A stretch of 64,000 nt of DNA from Vombatus ursinus (GCF_900497805.2 NW_020940358.1:30883948-30947947); one strand, 5' to 3'. Shown: positions 22,490-33,534, numbered from the stretch's first letter. The notes: a model not told the origin generated them from the letters alone. Program-made: numbers and translations.

Positions 22490-22608
22490 GCTTCTTACTT
22501 AACCAATAAACAGTTATGAAGCACCTTCTATGTTCAAAGCACTGGGGATACAAAAAGAGGCAAAAGACAGTCCCTGCCCTCAAGGAGCTTACAATCCAGT
22601 GGGGTTCT
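22490..22608 (-). mobile_element. L2 3' terminus
   Basis: aataaacagttatgaagcac, caaagcactggggatacaaa, cagtccctgccctcaaggag, cttacaatccagtgggg: antisense end of an L2. Confidence 0.85.
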
Positions 22609-22611
22609 TAA

Positions 22612-22792
22612 TCTTTCTTTGTGTCATGGACCACTCTGGCAGTCTGGCATGTGGTTTCAAATGCATAAAACATGTAGGGTTGTAATGGAAACTATATTAA
22701 AATAAAATTGCAATTTTCCGCCTTCTAATGTCATGAACCTCCTGAAATCTGTATCTTAACCCCATGTTAAGAACCCCCCACTCTGACTCCCT
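22612..22792 (+). mobile_element. hAT-type non-autonomous DNA transposon fragment
   Basis: Starts ggttcttaatctttctttgt and ends near atgttaagaacccccc, so the two ends are inverted repeats (ggttcttaa / ttaagaacc). Interior phrases gtcatggaccactctggcag and aaatgcataaaacatgtagg match an ancient mammalian Charlie-like family I remember but cannot name safely. Confidence 0.6.
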
Positions 22793-22794
22793 AA

Positions 22795-22940
22795 CCTCTC
22801 TTCACTTTAAAAATGAAGAAACTGAGGGTCTGAAGGGTAAAGGGACCTGTCTCAGGTCACACAGTTAATAAGAAGCAGAGCCAAGACTCCATCTAGTTGT
22901 TCTAGCTCCAAATCCAGTCCTCATTTCATTGCATCATTTT
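22795..22940 (-). mobile_element. CORE-SINE (MIR-like)
   Basis: aatgaagaaactgagggtc, ctgtctcaggtcacacagtt, agccaagactccatctag. Partial, antisense. Confidence 0.65.
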
Positions 22941-22982
22941 GAGGATGTCTCTGGCAATTGGGTTAGAAGAGGCCAAGGACAA

Positions 22983-23200
22983 GGCAGCTAGGTGACACAA
23001 TGGATAGAGTAATGGGCCTGTAGTTGAGAAGAGCTGAGTTCAGATTTGACCTCAGACACTTACTAGCTGTGTGAGCCCTAAATCACTCAATCTTTGTCTC
23101 AGTTTCCAAAACTGTAAAATGGGGCTAATAATAGCAACCTACTTCCAAGTTGTAAACTACTTAACAGAGTGCCTGGCACACAGTAAACGATAGTTTTTGT
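22983..23200 (+). mobile_element. CORE-SINE (THER1-like)
   Basis: ggcagctaggtgacacaatg head, cacttactagctgtgtgag, ctcagtttccaaaactgtaa, agtgcctggcacacagtaaa tail. Nearly full length. Confidence 0.85.
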
Positions 23201-23337
23201 TCCTTTCCCCCTTCTCTATTTTCTGCCTTCTAGATCAGTACCTTCCCTGATAAAACCCAGAAGGTTCATCCTAATGTTTAATTTTAATCTAAATCTTCCT
23301 TGTTTTAGTGTGTGGTCTTCTCACCAACTCCAATATT

Positions 23338-23397
23338 TTTTTCTTTCCTTCCTTTCTCTTTCTCTCTTCCTTCCTTTCTTCCTTCCTTCCTTCCTTC

Positions 23398-23444
<47 letters not shown>

Positions 23445-23454
23445 NNNNNNNNNN

Positions 23455-23507
<53 letters not shown>

Positions 23508-23602
23508 TTCCTTCCTTCCTTCCTTCCTTCCTTCCTTCCTTCCTTCCTTCCTTCCCTCCTTCCTTCCTTCCTTCCTTCCCTCCTTCCCTCCTTCCCTCCG
23601 TC
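23338..23602 (+). repeat. (CTTT)n/(CCTT)n polypyrimidine tract with assembly gap
   Basis: CTTT repeats, ten Ns at 23445-23454, more CTTT, then CCTT changing to CCTCCTT. The strand asymmetry is complete (no G until about 23600). The gap means the true length is unknown. Reading frames across it are artefacts. Confidence 0.97.
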
Positions 23603-23639
23603 CCAGATGTAGGCAGTCTCTCTTTCTCTTGCTTAAGAG

Positions 23640-23915
23640 GATCCTGTCCTGTTATAGCAGTGCTGTGCTGGAATCAGCTAGTACTGGCTGGAGAGAAAGT
23701 CAATTGTTACATTTTCATTGTGAGCATTTACACTTCACAAATTGGCATGTGATCTGTAATCATGGACTGATTTATTGTTTTCTTAATTGTCTAGACTTAA
23801 GAAAGTAATGGAGAAAATGGTCATAATGCACGGTTAACTTAAAAATGTGTCTTGCCCCCATCCCCGTTCTCCCCCACCAAGTTGGCTGTTAAATATTTAC
23901 CAGCACAGCCCTATC
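23640..23915 (+). mobile_element. Unassigned ancient repeat, copy 1
   Basis: Shares an ordered set of blocks with 34365-34600 and, reversed, with 56832-57185: gagagaaagtcaattgttac, ttcattgtgagcatttacac, gatttattgttttcttaatt, gtctagacttaagaaagtaa, tggagaaaatgg and finally gttaaatatttaccagcaca. I do not recognise the family. The end motif resembles the terminus of hAT-type elements, but clear terminal inverted repeats were not found. Confidence 0.65.
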
Positions 23916-24224
23916 TCTTAGGCTGGTCAAGGCTGGCCAAAGTTAGCACTTTCAAATCTCATTTTACTTTCCATGTAAGTCATTCCTTTCCATGCTTAAG
24001 GTCACCCACCCACAATTAGGATCTTTAATTGGCTATCTGATCATACCTTACAGATTGATTTTGTGTGTGGGGGGATGAGGGCAGGGGTCCTGACTTATAA
24101 TTTGATCTGTGTAAGAAAACTCAGAAGTGTGAAAACTTCCATCGCCCAATGAAGACAAAGCAACCAGATGCAGATGTGGCAACTCCTTTGTAACTTGGAT
24201 TTGTCTGGGCACTGATGCTAAATT

Positions 24225-24500
24225 ATTTGCCCATCTTTACCCAGCTGTTGTGGTCAGAGGCAGGACTTAAGACCGTGTCTTCCCAACTATAAGGCTGGCC
24301 CTCCATCCAGTAGGCTACACTGTCCTGTGCAGGTTTATAGAACCACAGAATTATGGAGCTGGAAGGCATCTTAGAAAATTTTCTCTAATCTCCTCATTTT
24401 ACAAATTTTACAAAATTTTTACAAAAAAAAAAAAAGGAAACTGAGTCCCAGGCAGGGAAAATGACTTTTCTGCCTTTGATAGGTGAGCTTTTCTGCCTTA
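24225..24500 (-). mobile_element. CORE-SINE pieces with CR1/L3-like tail
   Basis: 24225-24310 is a worn head part (gaggcaggacttaagaccg). 24335-24500 is a tail of the form cacagaattatggagctgga, catcttagaa, ctcctcattttacaaattt, ggaaactgagtcccaggca, with an A run at 24424. Confidence 0.55.
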
Positions 24501-24509
24501 TCTTGACTA

Positions 24510-24730
24510 TGCCTCCATTCTACTTTCAACAGTCTCCTTTCCATGCCCCTTTGTGGGTGCCTCCCCTTTCCACCCCTCCCCACCCCTTTCAAGAACTTTT
24601 TTATGTGTTGCCTTCCCTCCTTCTAATGTAAGGTCCCTGGAGGGATAGGATGGTATTTTTGTTCCTGTTCATATTCCCAGTGCTTAGCAAAGTACCTGGT
24701 ATATAGGAAATCCTTAAATACTTTCTCTGT
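24510..24730 (+). mobile_element. L2 3' end
   Basis: Sense: ttctaatgtaaggtccctgg, cccagtgcttagcaaagtac, ctggtatataggaaatcctt. Confidence 0.8.
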
Positions 24731-24889
24731 TTCTGTTTCGTCTCTCTTTTCTGACTTTGTCTCTCTCTGTTTCTGTTTGTCTTATCTGACTGCTCTTGAG
24801 GATTTCATCATTGTCTCAAAAGACTCACCTTCCTGCAAGATCCCATCAACTCTGAAACTCAACCCCTTGCCCCTGGGACCCCTATGATT

Positions 24890-25172
24890 GGAGAATGATA
24901 TCGGAGAGCTCCTCCCTGATTCTCCATTTAATGAGGGAGCTGCCACCTCATCATTTCCAACCCAACTGGATTTCATCATTCCCCACCACCATCAATGGCC
25001 CTTGCTGGATACCTGACCTTCCTCCCCACTCTACTTTTCAGCTTTTTATGTGTCTTACCCCATTAGATTGTAAGCTCCTTGAGGGCAGGGACTTTTTTTT
25101 GTCTTTCTTTGTATGCATGGCGCTTAGCAAAGTGTGTGGCACATAGTAGGTGTTAAATAAGTGTTTCTTGAC
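24890..25172 (+). mobile_element. L2 3' end
   Basis: Sense: cttgctggatacctgacctt, ccattagattgtaagctcct, tgagggcagggactttttt, gcgcttagcaaagtgtgtg, gcacatagtaggtgttaaat. The terminus is followed directly by TCTC/TCTG simple sequence. Confidence 0.85.
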
Positions 25173-25272
25173 TCTCTCTCTTTCTCTCTCTCTCTGTATC
25201 TCTCATTCTCTGTCTCTGCCTCTCTCTATATGTCTCTGTCTCTGTCTGTGTGTCTGTCTCTCTCTCTCTCAT
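25172..25272 (+). repeat. (TCTC/TCTG)n simple repeat
   Basis: CT-rich run grown from an L2 tail. Confidence 0.9.
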
Positions 25273-25297
25273 CAGAGCCGCCTGCTATTCCACCATC

Positions 25298-25915
25298 TCA
25301 GTCAAAGATTATAAAGCTCTTTTCCTCACCCAAGAAGGTGGCAGCGGCCCAGCCAATATCAAATCTGTCAGGTGAAGCCCAGGGATAGTGAGATGCTTTT
25401 TGTGCGTGTGTGTAAGCAAGTACCTCCAGATTGGGATAGTCAAGTGTACTACTGAGTGAGCTGGCATAACTTGAGCTTTCAGTACCACCTGGTGTCTTGC
25501 ACAGATATGGCACCCAAAGCAGCTGCTTGAAGCCAGGCTGTCCAGGGCTGTACTGTAAGCCATCTATCCCTATGGGATCCAAGTTGTTCCTGTGCAAGGG
25601 CAAAGGTGTTTCATGTGGATAACAGTCAGCATATGGCTGTCTGTGCTTCTTCTCTCTTACCGTGGGACTGGCACACACTGTTTTCCTTTCACACATCTTT
25701 CTAATGATATACTCTATACCTTTTCTTGAGTACAACTCTTCATTGGTAAAAATGCTGCTGCCTATTTGTACCCACAATTTATCTCTATCTGAAGGAGGGA
25801 AAGATACAAGTGGAAAAATTTTAGTCCTTTTTAACTTCATAAAAGGTAACCTAGAAAACATATACTGACCTAAATGTCTGCTCTCTTTTCTATACGAAAT
25901 TTTTATGAGTATCAT
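25298..25915 (-). CDS. Unidentified 205-codon reading frame or exon
   Basis: The longest frame in the window that I cannot tie to a repeat. It ends at TGA (25298-25300); the first ATG is at 25915. Parts look protein-like: DKLWVQIGSSIFTNEELYSR, QPYADCYPHETPLPLHRNNL, GLQYSPGQPGFKQLLWVPY. Inside the frame the minus strand shows a good acceptor (gtatctttccctccttcag, last base at 25789) and a good donor (CCCACG|gtaagag, donor at 25660), which would define a 128-base exon 25661-25788 encoding the first of these phrases; alternatively the whole 25298-25788 could be a last exon. No poly-A run or target duplication was seen, so retrocopy status is undecided. The proline/tyrosine-rich style faintly recalls sperm or ciliary microtubule inner proteins; this is an impression only. 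A second frame (25309-25563) overlaps it. No function is claimed. Confidence 0.33.
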   Translation of the reverse strand: MILIKISYRKESRHLGQYMFSRLPFMKLKRTKIFPLVSFPPSDRDKLWVQIGSSIFTNEELYSRKGIEYIIRKMCERKTVCASPTVREKKHRQPYADCYPHETPLPLHRNNLDPIGIDGLQYSPGQPGFKQLLWVPYLCKTPGGTESSSYASSLSSTLDYPNLEVLAYTHAQKASHYPWASPDRFDIGWAAATFLGEEKSFIIFD

Positions 25916-27449
25916 AATGGATCAAATCTTTATCATTTCATAGTTAACTTAAAGATGTAGAGAATATAATTTTCCATTGTGCTTTTTGTTGATTATGAAA
26001 AAATTTTGAATTTTGATTCAGTAGAACAAGGTGCCACTTTATGGGCTATAAACATGTCACTCATTATACATTATAATCATTCAAAATTTATTGGAAGAAA
26101 TAACAACGAAAATAACCCTGTTCAATGTAGTCTCTCTTTAATTTAATAGTCTTTGAGCACTGTGGCCAGAAAAGTAACTGCTCATCAGTCAAGCAAGTGA
26201 TGAATCTCTCCAAACCTGGCTAAGCTGGTGTCCAAACAACAGACATCACTGTGCTGGCTGGGCACCACTCAGTTGAGGCTGCAGGGGTTGTCATCCTGGG
26301 CCAATTCTTATGACATTGTGGTTTGCCTCGTGTTTATTGCTCTAGGGTTGCCTAACTTCTTAATAGGGGAAATAGGCTCCCCGATTCTCATATTCATTGG
26401 CTCTTTTAAAAAAAATATTGTCCTTGGCTACTGTTCCAGACAAAGTTGCTACTTAATAGCATTTATAGAAAGAGTTATAGACTCAGAGTATAAGGTTCCA
26501 CCAGCAAATAGGAAAAGAAAAATGGTACACAACATACAAACATGAAGTAAGTATGAAATAGCTAATTTATTCCCACAGAGGAAAGGGAATGATAAGCAAT
26601 AAAGAATCATGGAATGATTAGAACCAGAATCCACTAACTCACCACTAATAGTACAATCTGTGGGGGGTCTAATATGCAAGTTTTGGGGGGACATAATTTT
26701 GTTTATGCAAGGCTATTAATTATCCTGTTCACTTTTTTTTTTTGTGGTCCCTTTCTCCCTCCTCGGTGTTGATTCCTTCTGCTTCTGCTCTTACTGGTAT
26801 AATTGCAATCAAACATTCAGTTGGACATCATAGCTGCTGTCTCCCTGGCCCCTAAGGTAATTGTTCAGTCACGTTTTGTTACCAGAGTGACTGTCCAGGC
26901 ACTTATCTGGGGAAAGAAGCAGAAGAAAATGGGCCACATCCTAACGGTAGGCTTTGCTAGCTAGGACAAATGCTCATGGTTTTATTGGGCTGGAGGGGAG
27001 TCAAGGCTTCCCCCATTTTCCCTATTTTGCTCTTCTGGACTTAACTCCTCATAATTTTTATACTTCAAAGTCAGAAAGGGGAAGAACAATGAAGTGGTGG
27101 GTTGTTCCTTTAATATAGCCATGGAGTTCTGGCTCAGCATCCTATTAAGAATTTTCATAATCACATAGTTAAACCCTTGAGTCATCATAGCTGACAGGAA
27201 GCAGTCATATGATATTTGCACAGGCTCTGAAGGGAGCTGAGAGTCTGTGAACTGGGCTGGAATGCCAACTGTGCATGCTGTAAGGTGGGGTGAGGCAACG
27301 CCAGGGGGCACTAGAATAGAATTCTTTCTAGCTTGGCCAAAACTGACCAAAGCTCATATGGACTTCATTGATTTAGCCTTTGAAAATGGGGAGTCACTTC
27401 CATGCTACAAAGAGGAATCATAGTAGGACTTCAGTAAAAGACAATAATG
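25916..27449. other. Unique sequence, no gene recognised
   Basis: No repeat that I can recognise apart from short homopolymers. Frames at 26228-26545 (plus, 105 codons) and 26982-27350 (minus, 122 codons) lack motifs. Confidence 0.5.
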
Positions 27450-27703
27450 TGGGAACCTAGGTAGCACAGTAGATAGAGTGTTGGGCCTCTAGTCAGGAAA
27501 ACTCATCTTTGTGAGTTCAAATCTGGCCTTAGATACTTAGAAGCTGTGTGACCCTGAGCACGTCACTTAACCCTGTTTGCCTCAGCTCCTCATCTGTAAA
27601 ATGAAGAAGGAAATGGCAAACCATTCCAGTGTCATTGCCAAGAAAACCCCAAATGAGGTCACAGAGAGTCGGACGTGACTGAAAAAGTGACTCAAAAATG
27701 ATA
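27450..27703 (+). mobile_element. MAR1 CORE-SINE
   Basis: gggaacctaggtagcacagt head, gagttcaaatctggcctta, aaatggcaaaccattccag, gccaagaaaaccccaaatga, gagtcggacgtgactgaaa. A probable duplication taaaagacaataat (27435-27448) / aaaaagacaacaataat (27703-27719) flanks it. Confidence 0.92.
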
Positions 27704-27723
27704 AAAAGACAACAATAATATTA

Positions 27724-29538
27724 AAAAAATGATTAAGTCACTGATTTGTTTATGGAAATATGGGAGTTTATGATGGCAATGTGGGCTAGGTCATTTTCAT
27801 CAGAAATTATAAAAGTCTTATCCTTGAGGAACTTAGATTACCAATCAAGGTTAATGAAAAGAAATGACAGAAAATGTGCAACCCATCCCTGCAGATTCTA
27901 AAATTTAGCACCTACTGAATACCTAGCAAAGCACAAAACACTGTTAGCTAGAATTATTCATCTGAAATTTGCTCTCTTTAATAAATGAATAGATAACAAA
28001 TCCCTGTTCTACGAATATAGACCTCAAAGTCCTAGTACTGATCTGTTATCATATGCAGAATTGTGGATCACAACTAGCCAGATAGAACACTAATCCATGA
28101 AAATCCATGTTTATTGTTTTTAGTAGATGTTGTCACACCAAATATTCATGTATAGAGGAGTTGATGATGGGATCCCTGTGCAGTTGAATCCTTCCTGTCT
28201 ACTTGATGAAATTAGGGGATCCAAGGGGAAAATAGCAGAGACAATGTGATGTGAGGGTATACCCTTTTCAGATTCTGAGTGACCCATGCACCTTATAAAG
28301 GCAAGAGACATTGAGTGGCCTACTTGCACATGGTTGAGAATTGGCAAAGACAATGGATGCTTTTCTTCGCCCACTCACTGAGGTGGGCAAACAGGAGGGA
28401 ATATGATTTTAAAAGTGATTTGCTAGATTTGAACTGAGTAGTCAGTTAAGAAGACACCCATCGATGGAGGAAGGACTCAGCTATTAGGAGTTTGTTCTTT
28501 ACCTTTTTCTTTGTGCCTCTTTTTAAAGACAGTGAAGGCAGAGAAGATTTTGTTCTTTCCCCATTCTCCACTTTTGCAATGAAAGTATGTGACTGTGTCC
28601 AGGGCAGTGGGGTGCAGCTCCAGAGTCAAGTTAGTGAGAGGAATTGAAGGCATGGTGCTAGGAACTGGGATCCTGCTTGGGAGATGGCAGGCCCCAGAGC
28701 TGAAACTCCTATTTACCAGTTCTAATACCAGATTACCAGTTCTTTCTGAAAGTGAATGACAGTACCTCCGGCCAGGATTTCAGCTAAGTCTGAAACTAGA
28801 GACAGAGCAAACTATGGCCAACCATCAAAGCTATGTGCTTAGCCCAGGTGTAGGTCCAAGGGGCTTGCCCTGTAAAGATATCGTGCCCCATGAGAAGCAG
28901 CTCATGGACACTAGGAGAAGCCATAGAGGTGAGGGTGGTATAAGTTAGAGGGAGGGAGGTATAAGTTGCCTTGGTTACATATGTTCCTTAGGTATGTGCC
29001 TCTCTACTTATGAATTTTATGTGTCCACTCTTCTTACTGATGCCATGTATTGTGGGAGAGTGCACTCTGGGTTTATGGGGAAGATGGTTTGTTGTGACTG
29101 TTCATGCTATGCCATTTTAGTAAATGACTTTGTTTTGAGTCAATTGTGTCATCTGGATGACTAGAATCATGGCAAACGTACCATATGCTATAGTTATAGA
29201 AATGTAGGCCCACAGAATACTTTGAACCTAGGGTAGTAGGCCTCTGGGGTAACCAGTCTGTAAGTACAAGTTGGCAAGGGGAGTGCAGAGTGATCTTACC
29301 CTCACAACCTCCAAGCACATGGAAAGAAAAGCTTTCAAAATATAGCAGAAGAAGTCAAAATCATGTGGAAATAGGATGAGGAACATAACATCCCCATAAT
29401 CTTATCTACCATTGGAGTTTCACTAAAGATGCCTTCAGTGAGCCTACAGAAGATGTCTATCCCATTATTTTTATTGAATTACAAAAAGCAGATATCTGAT
29501 CCACTATCTGCAGAATAAATAAAATATAAACAAACAAT
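27724..29538. other. Unique sequence, no gene recognised
   Basis: 1.8 kb with no recognisable repeat and no frame above 85 codons. Nothing further can be said from the sequence. Confidence 0.5.
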
Positions 29539-29539
29539 T

Positions 29540-29772
29540 TTGTTGTTATTCAGTCATTTCAGATGTGTCTGACTCTTCATGACCCCATTTGGGGTTTTCT
29601 TGGGGAGTGGTTTGCCATTTCCTTCTCCACCTCATCCTACAGATGAGGAAACTGAGGCAAACAGGGTTAAGTAACTTGCCTAGGGCCACACAGCTACTAA
29701 GTATTTGAGTCTAAATTTGAACTCAAGTTTTCCGGACTCCAGACTAGTCACTCTACTCACTGCACCATCTAA
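29540..29772 (-). mobile_element. MAR1 CORE-SINE
   Basis: Antisense: ttgttgttattcagtcattt, gaccccatttggggttttc, ggtttgccatttccttctc, gcctagggccacacagctac, ending at the worn head cactgcaccatctaatag. Confidence 0.92.
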
Positions 29773-29839
29773 TAGTAATTTGTCCTAGGACCATTTCTGT
29801 CTGAATTAATGGGAAAAAGATGAGAAGAATGAGATAAAT

Positions 29840-30118
29840 AACAACAATAATGTGAATAACAATGATAGCTAACATTTTTATAGACTATTTTAAGGTTTGC
29901 AGAGCACTTTACAAAGTGTCATTTTATTTTATCCTTACAACACTAGCAGATAAGTCCTATTATTATCTCCATTTTACAGATGAAGAAATGAAGGCAGTCT
30001 TTGGTTAAGTGAATTGCCCTTGAGTCACACAGCTAGCAAATATCTGAGGACTGATTTGAACTCACAACTTTCTGACCTAATGACCAGTGACCCATACAAT
30101 GCGCCAACTACTTACCTC
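29840..30118 (-). mobile_element. CORE-SINE (MIR/THER1-like)
   Basis: Antisense: gatagctaacatttttatag, aaggtttgcagagcacttta, ctccattttacagatgaaga, gagtcacacagctagcaaat, ending near gcgccaactacttacctc. Confidence 0.85.
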
Positions 30119-30129
30119 TGCTAAACTAA

Positions 30130-30375
30130 ACGATTCACAACAGCTCCTTCGAGTAAATGGTACAAGTATAACTCTCAAAAGAAATGCGAGATGAGAAAAT
30201 TTAGAGAATCCCCCCACAAATGCTTACGTGGACTATTTGTGCCCGATCTGTGGTAGAACATTCTCAGCTTGTATTGGTTTGATCAGCCACAGTCGGACAC
30301 ACTGTAACTTGACTCTAACACAGTGATGTCTGCCATATTGGTCCTCTTTAAGAACAAAGGACAACAACCAACAAA
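30130..30375 (+). mobile_element. RTE-clade LINE 3' end
   Basis: One frame reads CPICGRTFSACIGLISHSRT, the cysteine/histidine finger at the ORF2 C-terminus of RTE-like elements, followed by the shared ending gtgatgtctgccatattgg, tcctctttaagaacaaagga, caacaacc. The same ending occurs at 60318-60360. The piece is 5'-truncated. Confidence 0.8.
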
Positions 30376-30500
30376 TATAATTATTCCCACTTAACAGAAG
30401 GGACACTGAGGGCTAGTGTGGTCAAGAGACTCGATCACAGTCACACCGCTATTAAATATAAGAGCTGGAACTCAAACTTAGGGCTCAGTCTCTTAAATCA
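30376..30500 (-). mobile_element. CORE-SINE fragment
   Basis: ttattcccacttaacagaag, gggacactgagggctagtg, gctggaactcaaacttagg; antisense and truncated at its tail by the RTE end. Confidence 0.6.
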
Positions 30501-30502
30501 AT

Positions 30503-31142
30503 CAATCAATCAATCAAGTACTTATTCAGTGTCATTAAGTATCAGCCATTTCCAGGTGCTATGCTAGATACTAAGGATTCAGAGATAGTCCCTTTATTCA
30601 AGGAGCTGACATTCTATCTGGGGAGACAACATGTTCATATATTAATAGTAACAAATAAATACAAGGTAAGTTTGGAGGAAGGCCTAATTGTTTGGGGGGA
30701 TTGGGGAAAGACTCCTGAAATAGATGGCCCTGGAGCTGAAGGGATTTTAAGAGGCATTGATGGAGAGAGAGCAATCCAGGCAGAGGGACAGCCTTCGAAA
30801 AAGCAGTTGGGTGTAAGGGACAGTAAGAGGGCTAATCTGGTTCAATGGTGACACCAATGAAAGGGATTAATAGTGTAATAACGACTGGAAAGGTAGGATG
30901 GCAGTATCTCGTGAAGTGCTTTGAAAGCCAAATTAAGGAGTTTATATTTGATCCTGCAGTTAGTGGGGAAACTGTTGGAACTTGGTGAACAGGAGAATGA
31001 TTTATATGGTCAGAGTGGTGCTTTGTGAACATCAATGTTGGAGAGGATTAGCAGGTGGAAGAGTTAGAAAGGTAGACATATCTTCTTCAGTTAATACATC
31101 TTCAGTTAGTAAGACCTGAAAATGAAAGGATCCCTAAACCTT
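30503..31142 (-). mobile_element. L2-clade LINE 3' part
   Basis: Antisense: tcaatcaatcaagtacttatt terminus region, gtccctttattcaaggagct, tagatggccctggagctgaa, tggaaaggtaggatggcag, gtgaagtgctttgaaagcca, gagtttatatttgatcctgc. Interrupted at its right end by the L1 at 31161. Confidence 0.85.
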
Positions 31143-31160
31143 AGAAAGGGTAATTTTCTG

Positions 31161-32927
31161 TTTCTTCTTTTTTTCCCTCTTTTAAAAATTTTATTTATTT
31201 ATTTTTAGTTTTCAACATTCACTTTTATAAGATTTTGAGTTCTAAAGTTTTTCCCCTCTCTCCTCTTCTTCCTCCCCAAGACAGCATGCAATCTGATATA
31301 AGCTATGCATGTACAATCATATTAAACATATTTCCTCCTTAGTCATGTTGTGAAAGAAGGATCAGAAAAAAGGGAAAAACTATGAGAAAGGAAAAAAAAA
31401 GAGAAAATGCTTCAATCTGCATTCAGACTCCATAGTTCTTTCTCTGGATGTGGATAGCATTTTCCATCATGAGTCTTGGAATTATTTTAGATCATTGCAT
31501 TGCTGAGAAGAGCTAAGTCAACCAAAGCTGTTCATCACATAATGTTGCTGTTGCTGTATACAATGTTCTCCTGGTTCTTCTTACTTCACTCAGCATCAGT
31601 TCATGTAAGTCTTTCCAGGTTTTTCTGAAATCTGCCTGCTCCTCGTTTCTTATAGCACAATAGTATTCCATTACATTCATATACCACAACTTGTTCAGGC
31701 ATTGTTCAATTGGTGGACATACCCTCAATTTCCAATTCTTTGCCTCTATAAAGAGCTGCTATAAATATTTTTGTACATGTGGGTCCTTTCGCCTATTTTA
31801 TGATCTCTTTAGGATACAGACTTGGTAATGGTATTGCTGGATCAAAGGGTATGCACAGTTTTATAGCCCTTTGGGCATGGTTCTAAATTGCTCTCCAGAA
31901 TGGTTGGATCATTTCACAACTCCACCAACAATGTATTAGTGTTTCAATTTTTCCACATCTTCCTGTTTTATTATTTTATTTTCCTGTTTTGTCATATTAA
32001 CCAATCTGATAGGTGTGATGTGATACCTTAGAGTAGTTTTAATTTGCATTTCTCTAATCAATAGTGTTTTAGAACATTTTTTCATATGACTATAGATAGC
32101 TTTAATTTCTTCATCTGAAAACTTCCTGTTCATATCCTTTGACCATTTATCAATTGGGGAATGAGTTGTATTCTTATAAATTTGACTCAGTTCTCTATAT
32201 ATTTTAGAAATGAGGCCTTTATCAGAGATACTGACTGTTAAAATTGTTTCCCATCTTTCTGTTTCCCTTCTAATTTTTGTTCATTGGCTTTGTTTGTGCA
32301 ATAACTCTTTAATTTAATGTAATCAATTTAATGTAATATAATCAAAATTATCCATTTTGTATTTCATAATGTTCTTTATCTCTTGTTTGGTCATAAATTC
32401 TTCCCTTCTCCATAGATCTGACAGATCTTGCTCTCCTAATTTGCTTAAGGCATCACCCTTTATGTCTAAATCATGTGCCCATTTTGACCTTATCTTGGTA
32501 TATAGTGTAAGATGTTGGCCTCTACCTAGTTTCTGCCATACTATTTTCCTAGCAGTTTTTGTCAAATAGTGAGTTTTTATCCCAGAATCTAGGGTCTTTG
32601 GGTTTATCAAACAGTAGATTACTATAATCATTGACTACTGTGTTTTGTGTACCTAACCTATTCCACTCATCCACTGCTCTATTTCTTAGCCAGTACCAAA
32701 TAGTTTTGATGGTTGCTGCTTTATGATGCAGTTTTACTTTTTTTTTTCCCATTGGGCAATGGGGGTTAAGTGACTTGCCCAGGGTCACACAGCTAGTAGG
32801 TGTTATGTGTTTGAGGCCGAATTTGAACTCAGGTCTTCCTGAATCCAGGGCTGGTGCTCTATTTACTGTGCCACCTCGCTGCCCCTATGATACAGTTTTA
32901 GATCTGAGATGTCTAGGCTACCTTGCC
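31161..32927 (-). mobile_element. L1 LINE, 5'-truncated, with SINE inside
   Basis: ORF2 C-terminal region and 3' UTR on the minus strand. Frames: WAHDLDIKGDALSKLGEQ (32323-32631), RQIKTTLRYHITPIR-like (31936-32133), ADFRKTWKDLHELMLSEVRR (31513-31728). TSD of 18 bases with one mismatch: AGAAAGGGTAATTTTCTG (31143-31160) and AGAAAGGGTTATTTTCTG (32928-32945). The codon at 32143-32145 keeps tryptophan where two other copies have a stop. The upstream part lies beyond the SINE at 32737-32885. Confidence 0.95.
32737..32885 (-). mobile_element. tRNA-headed short SINE inside L1
   Basis: Antisense: T-rich tail, gggttaagtgacttgcccag, gaactcaggtcttcctgaat, ctgtgccacctcgctgccc. TSD of 15 bases with one mismatch: TATGATGCAGTTTTA (32722-32736) and TATGATACAGTTTTA (32886-32900). 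Confidence 0.95.
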
Positions 32928-33139
32928 AGAAAGGGTTATTTTCTGAAGAAGTAGTGTGAGACATAGTGTGTGTGTTTCAAGTTTTATTGATGTTCTTTAA
33001 AAAAATCCCTAAAATTCTGTCCTCCCTTCCTAATGACCTTCCCGACAAAATCCACCCTGGCAACAAAGAAGCAAAACAAATCAAATGATTCCCCAAGTTT
33101 GAACAAGTATGCCTCAGTTTGTACCTAGAGTCCAACACT

Positions 33140-33380
33140 ACTCTGCTGAGAAGTGGGGGGCACGCTTCACTTTCTGTCTGTCTTGGAGTCAGAAACCCAA
33201 CGTTCTCCAGTCTCTTGGTTCTGACCCTTATGAGATTTATGACCTTGAGTAACTTACAACCTCTATGGACTCAAGTTTGCTCATTTGTCAAATGGGGATA
33301 ATTAATATATGCACTACCTCCTTCACAGGATTATTGTAAGGAAAGCACTTTGCATACCTTAAAACATTTTAAAATTAAAA
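33140..33380 (+). mobile_element. MIR/CORE-SINE
   Basis: Sense: gtcagaaacccaacgttctc head side, gaccttgagtaacttacaac, tttgctcatttgtcaaatgg, ggattattgtaaggaaagc, ttaaaacattttaaaatta tail. Old. Confidence 0.7.
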
Positions 33381-33394
33381 GATAATAATCTTTT

Positions 33395-33530
33395 AAAAAA
33401 TTTGGAGGCAAACAGGGGTAAATGACTTGCCCAGGGTCACACAGCTAGTAGGTTTCTGAGGCCAGATTTGAACTTAGTTCTTCCTGACTCCAGGGCCAGC
33501 ACTCTATCTACTTCACCACTTACCTGCCCC
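33395..33530 (-). mobile_element. tRNA-headed short SINE
   Basis: ggaggcaaacaggggtaaat, gacttgcccagggtcacaca, gaacttagttcttcctgact, tcaccacttacctgcccc. No clear duplication read. Confidence 0.8.
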
Positions 33531-33534
33531 ACTC

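Noticed and set aside
23274-23808. Long frames of F/L/S/P-rich protein across the CTTT tract
   Set aside because: Any frame of a pure pyrimidine repeat is open; they cross ten Ns and have no other support.
26150-27350. Possible solo LTR or old retroviral segment
   Set aside because: An AATAAAG and some terminal-looking strings are present, but no paired ends, primer site or target duplication could be read.
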